The notes below the pieces were generated by a model. It searched no databases and was not told the DNA's origin. It saw nothing but the letters and a program-made list of their open reading frames with translations. Shown in pieces: positions 1 through 10,155 of a stretch of 64,000 bases of DNA (the stretch's first letter is position 1; every line of letters begins with the position of its first letter). Both the position numbers and the translations under genes were made by a program. The stretch is from Petrolisthes cinctipes (lineage: Eukaryota; Arthropoda; Malacostraca; Decapoda; Porcellanidae), in contig JAWQEG010002488.1 in NCBI GenBank assembly GCA_033782935.1, positions 74,501 through 138,500 of the forward strand. The letters are read 5' to 3'.

Positions 1-79
1 ACGCTAATAATTCCAGGACAGTTTTGGTATTTGTACTGGAATATGTATAACAGAGTGAAGCAACACCTCCCTCAGACAA

Positions 80-230
80 ACTATTCAATAGGGGACAGGC
101 TTGGGGGGGGTTGGGGGGTTGCGGGAGTAGGGGGACAGGCTTGGAAGGAGTATTAAGGGGGTGCGGGAGTAGGGGGACAGGCTTGGGGGGGGGTAGGGGG
201 TGCGGGGACAGGTTTGGGGGATATCTATCA
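80..230 (+). repeat. GC-rich minisatellite (family B), G-rich strand
   Basis: Degenerate units of about 35-50 bp built from GTGCGGGAGTAGGGGGACAG followed by GCTTGGGGGG and a variable G run. The same unit recurs near 43.3-44.0, 48.2-48.5, 53.6-53.8, 55.5-55.8, 55.9-56.1 and 63.7-63.8 kb, so this is a dispersed family. The long G runs could form G-quadruplexes. Immediately downstream is a family-A dispersed repeat, a pairing seen several times in the window. Confidence 0.85.
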
Positions 231-330
231 CTTTGTTTTGGGTGGTAAATCTGGAGCAAATGATTCCTCCAAACTATTCCAGGCAACAGGACACCATTCT
301 ATTAAACACATTATGGAAGACTGTAATACA
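213..330 (+). repeat. Dispersed hairpin repeat family A, left-half copy
   Basis: Contains the family-A left end, AAATCTGGAGCAAATGATTC followed by CTCCAAACTATTCCAGGCAACAG. About 105 bp, from the leading GATATCTA to the trailing TTATGGAAGACT, are repeated nearly identically at 1378-1483. The right inverted arm (TTTGGAGGAATCA) is missing here, so the copy is truncated or a variant. Confidence 0.8.
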
Positions 331-1377
331 CACAACCACTTCACAAAGACACTCCCCAACCATCCACAACTACCAGTGTTTACTTTGAAGTATCACAAGG
401 ATCAACAACACAGGTTGGCCATCACAAGAGACCACCATATGTTGGGTACCAAAGTTCCCCAAACGAAAAAAATATATCAGACTGTGAACAAGAGACTAAG
501 AACGCTTGTAAATAAACTTGACAACAGTATTTTGGTAAACCTGCCATATTTATAAATATTAACAAAGGTTATATATAGCTTTCAGTACAGATTGATAATG
601 TACTGTGTCCAGTGTATTGTACACCATTCAAAAATTTTAGTTTGTTAGTGCAATTTTTAGTCTTTCTTCAAATGCAATTTTAATTCATCAGAACTTGAAA
701 TAAACAGTTGAAATTTTAACTTTCTCTTTTTATTTCAAACTATTTTTCTTTCCTTCTCTTTTTATTTCAAAGTTTCCAGCTGGTATAAATATACAAGTTT
801 GAAGTGCCAACATTATTATAGATGCTTTGAAACTTCAGATGAGGTGAGAAGGGTTTTACAAAGGATTACAAAGGACATTCAAACAGCAACAGACCTACTG
901 GTCCTTTCGAGGCTGCCTGAGTTTGCTATTCTATCTAACCTACAAGGGTAAGGAAAAGTATAGTATAGAAGAAGGCTCACAGTGAACAAAGGTTGGGAGG
1001 AAGAAAGGCATGGTAAGTCCAGAGTGAAGGTACAGGTAGTTCACAACAAGGAACAACCGACACCGATTCTGTGTTGTCCTCTGGTCTCTAAATTGAATGA
1101 GCACTTGTCAACACAGGGTCAACGATGCAGAGTCCCGGCGACATAGATTCCAGACACCAAATATCCATACAGTCCTTAACACATGCCATCATTGTCCTAC
1201 CATTAGATGTGTTGTTGTTGTTGGTAATTATCTCCAATATTCTGACTACATTACAGGGTGCCATAAACCCAGGTTTAAATATCAATACAGTCCTTAACAC
1301 ATTGTCCTACCATTAGATGTGTTGTTAGTAATTGTTGTATCAGTAACACCTGCAAAATAATAAATATTACACTTTAA
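331..1377. other. No gene recognised; local direct repeat at 1160-1330
   Basis: Only short open frames without recognisable domains occur here. A direct repeat of about 45-50 bp (ATACAGTCCTTAACACAT through TTAGATGTGTTGTT) is present at roughly 1167-1218 and 1284-1327. I see no promoter, RNA gene or mobile-element terminus. Confidence 0.6.
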
Positions 1378-1483
1378 GGGGATATCTAGCACTTTGTTTT
1401 GGGTGGTAAATCTGGAGCAAATGATTCCTCCAAACTATTCCAGGCAACAGGACACCATTCTATTAAACACATTATGGAAGACT
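1378..1483 (+). repeat. Dispersed hairpin repeat family A, left-half copy
   Basis: Near-identical to the copy at 213-330, including the leading ACTTTGTTTTGGGTGGTAAA block and the trailing ATTAAACACATTATGGAAGA. The two copies share the same truncated structure, so they may descend from one master or a segmental duplication. Confidence 0.8.
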
Positions 1484-1684
1484 AATACACACACAAACAT
1501 ACTCACCAACAACACAACATACACTCTGTGAGGGCACTGTGGGAAACCCCAGTTCAGGCCATGACCTTCCTCAGGAGCCAGGGTTGGCAAAAAAACACTT
1601 TTTTTTGTTAAAGCCCAACCCACCTGTTTTTTTCAAAAAAAATCCGGGGCAAAAGCGAGTTTTTTTCAAAATTTACTGTGGTGG

Positions 1685-1906
1685 ATGCTTATGGATCAGA
1701 GAACAACAAAGAAAGGTACACTTCCAAGGGGTTTGTGTCAATATTTCAAGGACTTGTTAAACTGTTCTCCTAGTTCACCATCCATTGAGAGAATGTTTCA
1801 ACTTTTGGTCCTGTACTGTATGGTCAAAACTGAGAAGCAGGTTTGGGGTGGTGAAGGCCACAAAGCTTGTACAAATTTACAAACATTTGTGCCTGACAAT
1901 GAATGA
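1685..1906 (+). pseudogene. hAT transposase C-terminal (dimerisation) remnant
   Basis: The 73-residue frame contains SSPSIERMFQLLVLYCMVKT followed by a block resembling the end of hAT transposases, whose usual form is an S-S-x-S-x-E-R-x-F core, then a Lys/Arg-rich helix. In active hAT proteins this domain mediates multimerisation and is needed for transposition. Here it starts abruptly after A/T-rich terminal sequence and no upstream DDE or BED-finger part survives. It lies about 200 bp inside the left terminus of the 1579-6033 element and on its plus strand, so it is probably that element's own transposase end. The match is short and degraded; a chance frame is possible but the position supports the call. 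Confidence 0.5.
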
Positions 1907-2618
1907 CAGAGATGAAGAAATGTAAATAACATTTCCTGAGATAGCTATTAGCTAAACTTAATTAAGAAACCAATATATCCAGTATAGCTATTTGTGGGGT
2001 CAATACTTCAGAATTTGCCATTAAATATCGTAATTTCTTTCATATTATTTTAGTGTTATTGAGAAAAAGAATTATGATTATAATTGATAAGGAACAAAAC
2101 TATTGCAAGATAAAAAAATTAATTTCAAATTATAATTACAGGAGTAAAGCTATAAAATATATTTTTAAAATGGTGAAAAATCCGACAAATTTATTTTCTT
2201 CTTTGAATTAAGGAAAAACATTGTTATTTGTCAAAAAATCTCATTATGTCATGTTTGCAAGATATTTTTTCATTAAATAAGAAATGGGCATCCTCATTTG
2301 AAATAAGTTATTTTGTTATATTAGAATAATATAAATTATTTTGAAGCCTAAAATATCAAATGGAAGAAAAATATTTTAGTAGTTATAAAAGTTGTTACCA
2401 AAACAGAAGTTATTATGATTTGTCTTTATTTAGTCAAGAAGAACATTCTTATTTGTAAAAAACTCAAGTTTTATAATGATTACACTTCCTTAATAATAGA
2501 TTAAAGGTACTTGGCAATGATTAATATTTAATCTCAAATATCTATGATTTAATGTTGATATTGTGAGCTATAATATAAAAAATCAATAATTTAAAATAGA
2601 AAATATATATATTAAATA
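1907..2618. other. AT-rich interior of the hAT-like element, no gene
   Basis: Strongly AT-rich sequence with frequent homopolymer A/T runs and no sustained open frame on either strand. It separates the transposase remnant from the tail of the nested RTE LINE. Confidence 0.6.
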
Positions 2619-2656
2619 TCATCATCATCAAGTGTTCTGCCCATGGGCAGGTCCTT

Positions 2657-4603
2657 TCATGGATCATACCTTCTCCATCTCCCTCTATCTTGAGCTAACC
2701 TTTTTAGCTCCATATAACTTTTGTTCCCTCTAAGATCATCCAGCATTGCTTTCCTCCTCCTTCCTTTAGCTCTCTTCCCTTGGTATCTGCCTTCCAACAC
2801 CTCTCTCAGTAAACATTCTCCCCTCAACACATGACCAATCCAGTTCTTTTGTCTTCCCTTTATCACATTAATGAGGTTCCTTTCCTCTTCCACCTCTCGC
2901 AGCACATCGTCATTTCTCCTATGTTCTCCCCAACTTATTTTCAACATTCTTCGCCATATCCACATTTCAAAGCTTTATAATTTCCTTTTATCTGCTGCAT
3001 TTATTGCCCATGTTTCTGCACCATAAAGTGCCACACTCCATATCAAGCTCTTCACCAATCTCTTCTTAAGTTTAAGGTTCAAATTTCCTGTCAAAAGGCG
3101 TCTCTCTTTTTCAAATGCAGCTTTACCCATTGCAATTCTGGTTCTTATTTCCTTACTGCACCTTCCATCATTTGTTAGTATACTGCCAAGATATTGGAAA
3201 CTGTTAACCTCCTTTAAATTTTTATTTTCTATCATTATTTTAATAGGGGCTCCCTGTCTTTTGGCAATTCTCATTACTTTGGTCTTTGATTCATTAATTT
3301 TCATTCCATATTCTTCAGCTGTTCTGTTCAAACTATTAACCATTTCCTGCAATCCCGTCTCACTGTTACATACAATTGCCTTGTCATCTGCAAATCTAAT
3401 TGACTTAACCATCCTGCCACCCACTCTCACTCCCTCCTCCAGTTCCAACAATGCTTCATTCATCATTGCCTCTGCATAGATGTTAAATAATACTGGAGAT
3501 AGAGAACATCCCTGTCTCACACCTCTTCCAACCTCTCCAGGTTCTGATTCACCCTCAGCAACTCTTACCCTTACCGTTTGGTTCAAATACAAATTTCTTA
3601 TCAACCTACGATCTCTCCAGTCCACACCAATTTCTTTCAGTATCTCAAACAGTTTTCTCCACTGTACTCTGTCGAAAGCTTTTTCGAAATCAACAAAGCA
3701 CACAAAAATTTCCTGATCATTCTCTATCATCTTTTCACTCATTATCCTCATGATACCAATTGCTTCTCTCGTTCCACACCCAGCTCTAAAACCAAATTGA
3801 TCTTTCCCAATGAACTGTTCAGCTTTATTCGTCACCCTTCTAGTAAGTACTTTCAGTATTATCTTAGAAGCATGACTAACTAGACTTATTGTTCGGTAAT
3901 CTGAACATATTACTGGTCTTGTTTTCTTAGGGAGGGTTATCATAATAACGATTACAAAATCAGATGGCCATTCACCCTCTTCATATAAGTCTTTAGTAAT
4001 TTCTATCAATTCTTTTCTTGCTTCTCCGTCAAGATTCTTCAAAAATTCAGCAGGAATTTCATCTTGTCCTGGAGACTTACCGTTTTTCAGGTCTTTTATT
4101 GCTCTCTCTATTTCACTTTCTATTAACTGAGGTCCTAGAAAATCCTTTTGAACATCAATCTCTTCTTCTATTATTATGTCAGGTTTGTTTTGTTTATCAT
4201 ATAGTTCTTCAACATATTCAATAAACCTACTTCTTATATCTTCTGCTCTAGTCAATTTTTGTCCATTCTTTCCTTCTATTTCCTGCACCCTTTGGCTGTT
4301 TCTTTTCTCCTCTCGTATATGTTTCCCTTTCTGATAGAGTAAATCATATCTACCTATTCTTTCTAGTTCTTCCATTTCTATGCATTGTTCATCAAGCCAC
4401 TTTTCCCTGGCTTTATCAGTTTCTCTTCTCAATTCATTATTCAATTTCCTATACATCCTATTTCCTTCTACTGTATTCTTGTTTTTCCATTTTCTCCTTA
4501 CATCCATTTTCTCTATCATCTCTCTTGTAACCCAAGCCTTCTTTGCTCTTTGTTTCATATATCCAATACACTCTTCACCACTTTTCTTCATTGAACCCTT
4601 CAA
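2657..4603 (-). pseudogene. RTE LINE reverse transcriptase and C-terminal region
   Basis: The main frame (2975-4603, about 540 codons) encodes an N-terminal basic region, then reverse transcriptase. Motifs include GKSPGQDEIPAEFLK (about residues 175-190), the first catalytic Asp in FVDFEKAFDRVQW (about 303-315), GVRQGCSLSPVLFN (about 361-374) and FADDKAIV (about 404-411). The catalytic Asp pair is intact. At 2975-2977 an in-frame TAA interrupts the protein; the same frame continues to 2657 through WIGHVLRGECLLREVLEG and GKRAKGRRRKAMLDDL, the usual C-terminus of this family. The enzyme would perform target-primed reverse transcription. Upstream, the endonuclease lies in another frame, so a frameshift separates the two domains. 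With one stop and one frameshift this copy looks recently inactivated. Confidence 0.85.
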
Positions 4604-5628
4604 TATATTCCATCTCTGATCATTGTTCTTTGAAAATTTCCATAATTTCTTTGATCTTGTATCTTTTCATTTACTTTTGATGCATAATTGGTACCGGCAT
4701 GCTGCTCTCTCTTTAACTTTTCTGTATTCCATTTCTTTCTAGCTTTACTCTTCTTTATGGTCTTAAACCTTATCTCATTTTCCATTAGTACAAGGTTATG
4801 ATCTGTGTCAGCGTCTGCTCTAGGATATGCTCTCGAGTTTTTTACAGCATTTCGGTATCTGTGCCTCACTAAGATATAATCAATCTGGTACCTTCCTATG
4901 TCTCCAGGCATTTTCCACGTATATCTCCTCCTTTTGTGATTTTCAAACCATGTATTGTTTATCACAAGTTTCTTCCTGCGACAGAATTCAACCAGCTTTT
5001 CCCCCCTCTCATTTCTTCTGCCCAGTCCAAACTGGCCTACTTCTCTCCCATCCGATCCCTCTCCCACAATACTGTTCCAGTCTCCCATGATGATTACATT
5101 ATCATTTGTTACTTCATTATCTAAAACTTCTTCTATGGTATCATACATTTCATCTATTTCTTCTTCCGGATGCTCACTAGTGGGCATATAGACCTGCATG
5201 ATAATGGTATCTACTTTTTGTCCCTTTATTTTTAACCACATTAATCTATCCTAGATACACTCATACTTTTCCACAGATCTTCTAACTTTCCCTTTAATAA
5301 GTATAGCCACTCCTCTTTCAGCTCTTTCACCTCCTGAATAAATGACTCTAGTATTTCCATCAATGTAGTCTCCACTCTTTTTCCATCTCACTTCTGATAG
5401 TCCCAGTATATCCATATTCATTCTGTTCATCTCATGCATAATATTCTCTAGTTTTCCTGGCCTATTCATTGTTCTGACATTCCACGTGCCAATCTTCATC
5501 TTATAGCAGGGGTTTTGCTGAATAACGACCTGAGAAGCCCTGCTACCTCTCCTGCCGGGCGTAACATTGCCATTTTTATGATTGGCAATCCCGGTAACGC
5601 CGTTCACTTCATTTCTGTTTAAAGACAT
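4600..5628 (-). pseudogene. RTE LINE endonuclease (exonuclease-endonuclease-phosphatase fold)
   Basis: Two stretches in one frame, 5628-5251 and 5241-4600, are separated by a single TAG at 5251-5253. The first carries TWNVRTMNRPG, ILGLSEVRW (catalytic Glu) and RGVAILIK. The second carries IIMGDWNSIVGEGSDG (Asp and Asn of the active site), YTWKMPGDIGRYQIDYILV and DADTDHNLVL (catalytic Asp-His). Order and spacing fit an apurinic-type LINE endonuclease that nicks target DNA. Downstream, around 4600-4680, the frame changes before the reverse transcriptase. Active-site residues appear preserved on both sides of the stop. Confidence 0.8.
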
Positions 5629-6034
5629 GATCCATGATTAGTTCATGGGCAAGTAAGTGAAGTGGTTGCCCGATGCCTTCTTCACCGCAGGCCCAGCTGA
5701 CTAGGGCATGATCCAGCTGACTAGAATCCAGGAATTCCTACCATTGTCTAACTAGTAGATCCTCTGCTAGCAGTCCTATCCACCATTGCTGCTGCCCAAT
5801 GGCTTCACCGTAACCCTGGAACGGGGGACTTGACAGGTACTACACCTTGTCCATGGGTGACCTGAGACTATGCATGGCAGGTTTGTCCATTTCTTGAGGT
5901 AGATAATCTACCCGCATATATATCATTTTGAAAAAACCCAGGAAAGTGGGCAAAAATATGGGTTTTTTCAATTTTTTTATTTTTTTTAACCCAGGTGGGT
6001 AAAACCTGGTTACCCGCTTTTTTGCCAACCCCGT

Positions 6035-6290
6035 CAGGAGCTGGGGGCTGCTGGGCCAGACACCTTCATGGCCTTCCTCAGGAGCTGGGGACTGCTGAGC
6101 CAGACACCTTCATGGCCTTCCTCAGGAGCTGGGGGCTGCTGGGCCAGACACCTTCATGGCCTTCCTCAGGAGCTGGGTGCTGCTGGGCCAGACACCTTCA
6201 TGGCCTTCCTCAGGAGCTGGGGGCTGCTGGGCCAGACACCTTCATGGCCTTCCTCAGGAGCTGGGGGCTGCTGGGCCAGACACCTTGAGG
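6035..6290 (+). repeat. 44-bp tandem repeat, about 6 copies
   Basis: Unit CAGGAGCTGGGGGCTGCTGG plus GCCAGACACCTTCATGGCCTTCCT. Copies start at 6035, 6079, 6123, 6167, 6211 and 6255 with only a few substitutions. A partial unit also lies at about 1551-1578, left of the hAT-like element, showing that the transposon split a pre-existing array. The open frames across it (AFLRSWGLLGQTPSWPS-like) exist only because 44 is not divisible by three and stops are absent; I do not regard them as genes. Confidence 0.95.
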
Positions 6291-6456
6291 AACTTCAACA
6301 ACAACAACCTGTAAACAAAGTGTTCCTTTAATATCAATAACGTTACTTCATTAACTCTAAGTCAGTAATTGTATCATGTGGTTTAGAAGAGGATTTAGGT
6401 TTTCAACAGATCCATTCTCTGTGTGGTGCATATTTCATCATGACAACACTATGAGT

Positions 6457-6760
6457 CCATTCCACAGTGGTTGGTATTGGTTTGTAAGCATGCAAACAAA
6501 ACAATGTTAGCCGTGTAAATGACTTGTGGGTGAATTATTTAATGAATTTGGTGAGTAAACTATACAGTGGTCATCATTATCTAACTGTTTTAATAGATTT
6601 TGTGAATACGGATACTCAGCTTTTGGAAAATAATGAACTCTTAAAAGTGTGATTGGTTGGGAAGCTTACAAACCAATACGACTGTGGAATCAACCCTAAC
6701 AAGTGTGGTTGGTTGGGAAGCTAACAAACCATTACCACTGTGAAATCAACCCAATAACAA
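6457..6760 (+). mobile_element. MITE-like inverted-repeat element (family C), copy 1
   Basis: The left arm ATTCCACAGTGGTTGGTATT with GGTTTGTAAGC (from about 6457) is matched in inverted orientation by GGGAAGCTTACAAACCAATA with CGACTGTGGAAT (ending about 6694). The interior of about 180 bp is non-coding and contains AATAGATTTTGTGAATACGG. A second right arm (about 6700-6752) follows directly. The structure fits a small non-autonomous DNA transposon; a clean target-site duplication was not found. Confidence 0.65.
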
Positions 6761-6830
6761 GGCTATCAATTCCTCCAAGCTATCCTGACAAACACACCAA
6801 CACAACACAATAATTAAGGTGCAAGTAGTG

Positions 6831-7112
6831 TTGGTAAATCTGGAGCAAATGATTCCTCCAAACTATTCCAAGCAACAGAACACCTTTATTTTTGTTCATC
6901 TGGTTCTGTTTCCTGGCATACCTTGGAGGAATCAAGGCACTCCAATGTAACCAAAGTGAATTACCTCCTTAATTAAGAGGATAGTATACTTTTGGTACAT
7001 TGGAGTGCCTTGATTCCTCCAAAGTATGTCAGGAAACAGACCCACATGAAGAAAAATAATGGTATTCTGGAATAGTTTGAAGGAATCAGTTGCTCCAGAT
7101 TTACCACTCAAA
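6831..7112. repeat. Head-to-head pair of family-A repeats forming a long hairpin
   Basis: A complete family-A copy runs forward from about 6835 to 6960 (TCTGGAGCAAATGATTCCTC ... TTGGAGGAATCAAGGCACTC). After about 30 bp a second copy runs in reverse from about 6993 to 7110 (ACATTGGAGTGCCTTGATTC ... GGAATCAGTTGCTCCAGATT). The arms are about 120 bp each and could extrude a large cruciform or give a long hairpin transcript. Each single copy already has short inverted ends (TGATTCCTCCAAA / TTTGGAGGAATCA). Confidence 0.8.
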
Positions 7113-7144
7113 CCAATGTGCTATATCTTCTGTTAAAGTCTGTA

Positions 7145-7360
7145 CTAAGCACACAAACAAAAGAATGTTAGCCTTGTAAATTATTTTTGGGTGAATTATT
7201 TAATGAAATTGGTGAGTAAACTAGACAGTGATCATCATTATCTAACTGTTGGATAGATTTTGTGAATGTGGATACTCACCTTTTGGAAAATAATGAAGGC
7301 TTACAAGTGTGGTTGGTTGGGAAGCTAACAAACCAATACCACTGTGGAATACACCCTATG
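7145..7360 (+). mobile_element. MITE-like family C, copy 2, left arm lost
   Basis: Shares the family-C interior (ACAAACAAAAGAATGTTAGC, GGTGAATTATTTAATGAAAT, TTTGTGAATGTGGATACTCA) and the right arm GGTTGGGAAGCTAACAAACC with AATACCACTGTGGAAT. The left inverted arm is absent, so this copy is truncated on that side. Confidence 0.65.
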
Positions 7361-7567
7361 ACTTTTGGGTTTGCCATTAGTACATGCCTTGGTCACTGGA
7401 TATTTCCTGCCGCTGAGCCTCACATGGATGTCATAGATGACCAAACCTGTCACAGAATTAACACCACATTAATTGATGGATTGATATTAGGTGCTACAAC
7501 AGCGAGGTCATATGGCGCCTGAGGAAGAAGGTGATAGAGAGGTGGTGGGATGGTAAGCACACAAGGT

Positions 7568-7707
<140 letters not shown>

Positions 7708-7829
7708 TCAGTTTGAGAAGTAAAAGTTCATACTAGTCCAAATTAACCAAGACTTTCCCACAAAATATGAATACACAGAATGACAAAATTCACTGAAATA
7801 CTGACACAGGACAAATTAACTTTTGTGAT

Positions 7830-8042
7830 AATATTGTATTGGTTTGTCACCACCACACACAAGCACACACACACACACACACACATAATATTGTATTGGT
7901 TTGTCACCACCTAAACAACACACACACTGCCATAAATATTGTATTGGTTTGTCACCACCACCACACACACACTGGTAATAATATTGTATTGGTACGTCAC
8001 CATCACCACCTAAACAACACACACACACACACACTGACATTA
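7830..8042. repeat. About 50-bp degenerate tandem repeat with CA tracts
   Basis: Four copies of ATAATATTGTATTGGTTTGT with CACCACC, starting near 7831, 7886, 7933 and 7979, are each followed by a variable CA/CACCA tract. The open frames over it on both strands are products of the repeat. Confidence 0.85.
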
Positions 8043-8074
8043 ATAAATTTTTACTTTTAATATGGTTTACAAAG

Positions 8075-8450
8075 TCACTCAGTGATTACCAAAATAACAA
8101 ACTCTATAATAATGTTGTAATCCAATTACTGTACGAACTGACCTTTCAAAATAACAAACCTAATAATAATAATAATGTTGTATTACAATTACTGTACAAA
8201 CTGACCTTTCAAAATAACAAACCTAATAATAATAATAATGTTGTATTACAATTACTGTACGAACTGACCTTTCAAAATAACAAACCTAATAATAATAATA
8301 ATGTTGTATTACAATTACTGTACAAACTGACCTTTCAAAATAACAAACCTAATAATAATAATAATGTTGTATTACAATTACTGTACGAACTGACCTTTCA
8401 AAATAACAAACCTAATAATAATAATAATGTTGTATTACAATTACATAGTG
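8075..8450. repeat. 63-bp tandem repeat with alternating variants
   Basis: Exact 63-bp period: ACTGTACGAACTGACC-type anchors begin at 8128, 8191, 8254, 8317 and 8380. The unit continues through AAAATAACAAACCTAATAAT and a TAA run to TTGTATTACAATT. Successive units alternate TGTACGAAC and TGTACAAAC, so the real unit of homogenisation may be a 126-bp dimer. No coding content. Confidence 0.95.
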
Positions 8451-8925
8451 TGACATTTTCTATATGTTGTAAATCATTGAAAACCACAACAGTGTGTGTA
8501 TGAATTATTGTGGCCGACAGTACAGTACTTATACAGAAAAAAAAAAAAACATTAAAATACAATATATATATAATATACCCACTTGACAGACATATATATA
8601 CATACCCTGCTTGGCCTTATAGCCGAGCCTTGGTGCCTTCTGTGGTGGTGTTGGCCTGGGATGCTCAGTGTAGGCATTGTAGGGTGTTGGCCTGGGATGC
8701 TGGGTGTTGAGGTGATGGAAGTGTCATCACCTCAACACACACACCAAGTACTGCATCACATCACTTGTGTTTCTTACAGTAGATCTCTTGTAAATATTTA
8801 TACGTCCTCCATCTTGGTGGTGTGACCTGTAAATATTGATTGATATTAGGCACCATAACAGCCAAGGTCATATGGCACCCGAGAAAGAAGGTCATTGACA
8901 AGTGGGACAGTCAAGGGAAATTTTG
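8451..8925. other. No gene; one strong 14-bp inverted repeat at 8704-8738
   Basis: The stretch holds a short poly(A), an AT-rich patch and a partly duplicated TGTTGGCCTGGGATGCT motif (about 8650 and 8687). GTGTTGAGGTGATG at 8704-8717 is perfectly complementary to CATCACCTCAACAC at 8725-8738 with a 7-nt loop. No poly-T follows, so I do not call it a terminator. The open frames show no domain. Confidence 0.6.
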
Positions 8926-9170
8926 TGTTGGTAAATCTGGAGCAACTGATTCCTCCAAACTATTTTTCCAAGCAACAACAGAACACCATTATTTTTGTTC
9001 CTCTGGTCCTGTTTCCTGGCATACATTGGAGGAATCAAGATGCTCCTAATGTAAATCTGGAGCAACTGAATCCTCCGAACTATTTCAAGCAACAGAATAC
9101 CATTATTTTTGGTCTTCTGGTTCTGTTTCCTGGCATACATTGGAGGAATCAAGGCACTACAATGTAACAA
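8926..9170 (+). repeat. Two tandem family-A repeats
   Basis: Complete copies at about 8929-9048 and 9052-9168, both forward. Each has a left end like TCTGGAGCAACTGATTCCTC, the central AACAGAACACCATTATTTTT, and a right end like GGCATACATTGGAGGAATCA. They differ by several substitutions and small indels. Confidence 0.85.
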
Positions 9171-9194
9171 AAAAGAATAAATAAGAGATAACCT

Positions 9195-9285
9195 ACTACA
9201 ATAATATTTAATGTAATATTTAATTTAATGTAATGTAATATAATATTTAATTTAATGTAATGTAATATAATATTTAATATAATAA
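9195..9285. repeat. TAATGTAATATTTAAT low-complexity array
   Basis: Short degenerate A/T-rich tandem units (TTTAATTTAATGTAATGTAA and variants) with no coding content. Confidence 0.8.
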
Positions 9286-9372
9286 AAGTGAATTACCTCC
9301 TTAAGGAACCCTGTGATGTAGTCAGATAATTGAAGGTTAATGAGTCCTTCAAATATTGCCACGAAACTCTAA

Positions 9373-9455
9373 CTATATAGAAGGAGCTTGTTTCATGGCA
9401 TGGTGTGGAGGAATCAGAAGCCTCCAAATACACACACACACATTCTCTCTCCCTA

Positions 9456-9486
<31 letters not shown>

Positions 9487-9545
9487 TATGGAAGGAGCTT
9501 GTTTCGTGGCATAGTCAGGAGGAATTAGAAGCCTCCAAACACACA
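9373..9545 (+). repeat. Dispersed repeat family D with CA tracts, two copies
   Basis: Unit CTATATGGAAGGAGCTTGTT, then TCGTGGCATAGTCAGGAGGA and ATTAGAAGCCTCCAAACACA. Copies start near 9375 and 9484. Three more copies lie at 62453-62670. The segment GGAGGAATCAGAAGCCTCC is self-complementary and gives each unit a small hairpin, resembling family A's right end. Confidence 0.75.
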
Positions 9546-9576
9546 CACACACACACACACACACATTCCCTTTTCC

Positions 9577-9612
<36 letters not shown>

Positions 9613-9798
9613 TCTCTCTCCCTAACACACACACATACACATTCTCTCTCCCTATCACACACACACACACACACACACATTCTCTCTCCCTAACACACAC
9701 ACACACACACACACACATTCTCTCTCCCTAACACACACACACACACACACATTCTCTCTCCCTAACACACACACACACACACACACATTCTCTCTCCC

Positions 9799-9875
<77 letters not shown>
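9540..9875. repeat. CA-rich minisatellite, (CA)n ATTCTCTCTCCCTAA units
   Basis: Repeated ATTCTCTCTCCCTAA blocks separated by variable CA tracts, ending in a pure CA run of about 75 bp (9801-9873). The His-Thr and Cys-Val open frames over it are artefacts of CA/GT reading. Confidence 0.95.
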
Positions 9876-9878
<3 letters not shown>

Positions 9879-9886
9879 TTAAAGAA

Positions 9887-10148
9887 ACATATCACTAAAT
9901 TAGAAAAAGTACAAAGAGCAGCAACAAGATGGCTACCAAGTCTAAGAGAACTAAGCTATGAAGAAAGACTAAAGAAACTAAAATTACCTAAACTAGAAGA
10001 AAGACGAAAGAGAGGAGATATGATTATGGTTTACAAATGTGTCACAGAAAAAGAAAAGATAGATATAGAGAACTTGTGTCAACAAGGAATGCCTACAATG
10101 AGAGGACACAGTAAGAAATTAACTAAAAGAAGAGGAGGTAAAGATGTA
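9887..10148 (+). pseudogene. CR1-like LINE reverse transcriptase C-terminus, 5' part
   Basis: Continuous reading across this stretch gives ITKLEKVQRAATRWLPSLR, then LSYEERLKKLKLPKLEERRK and RGDMIMVYKCV. This is the thumb/C-terminal signature of many CR1/Jockey-group reverse transcriptases, downstream of the catalytic core. The element is 5'-truncated; catalytic motifs are absent. The protein is cut at GGKDV by the insertion of the 10149-13801 LINE and resumes at 13802. AAGATGTA at 10141-10148 is repeated at 13802-13809, the target duplication of that insertion. Confidence 0.75.
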
Positions 10149-10155
10149 TGTGTGT

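Larger units (their letters stand above)
2619..5840 (-). mobile_element. RTE-type LINE, nearly full length, antisense
   Basis: A non-LTR retrotransposon read on the minus strand: apurinic-type endonuclease, then reverse transcriptase, then a C-terminal GHVLR...GKRAKGRRRK segment. The 3' end is at the low coordinate, with an (ATC)n run at about 2619-2635, equivalent to the (GAT)n tails common in RTE elements. Coding continuity is broken by in-frame stops near 5251 and 2975 and by one frameshift near 4600-4680. The upstream end (about 5630-5840) is non-coding and its exact boundary is uncertain. The endonuclease opening KIGTWNVRTMNRPGKLENI is characteristic of RTE/BovB-like elements. The element inserted into the hAT-like transposon and so is younger than it. 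Confidence 0.85.
1579..6033 (+). mobile_element. hAT-like DNA transposon, internally deleted, with nested RTE LINE
   Basis: The left end reads CAGGGTTGGCAAAAAA. The right end, in reverse complement, reads CGGGGTTGGCAAAAAA, giving inverted termini with one mismatch over 16 bp. Both sides are flanked by the same 8-bp duplication, TCAGGAGC (1571-1578 and 6034-6041), which is the target-site length typical of hAT elements. A decayed hAT C-terminal domain lies just inside the left end (about 1740-1906). The target is the 44-bp tandem repeat at 6035-6290: the bases left of the element (about 1551-1578) are part of one repeat unit. An antisense RTE-type LINE (about 2619-5840) fills most of the interior. 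The rest of the transposase appears deleted. Termini and duplication are read directly; the hAT assignment combines them with the dimerisation remnant. Confidence 0.8.

Noticed and set aside
214..555. 113-residue open frame as a host gene
   Set aside because: It starts in minisatellite and family-A repeat, has no domain and poor composition for a protein.
1088..1300. Small overlapping open frames on both strands
   Set aside because: They overlap a local direct repeat and show no recognisable domain.
5995..6331. 97- and 87-residue repetitive open frames
   Set aside because: Produced by the 44-bp tandem repeat; three frames give the same permuted peptide, and no conserved protein is suggested.
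8075..8450. Regular direct repeats resembling a CRISPR array
   Set aside because: Period is 63 bp with no unique spacers, in a eukaryotic context. It is an ordinary tandem repeat.
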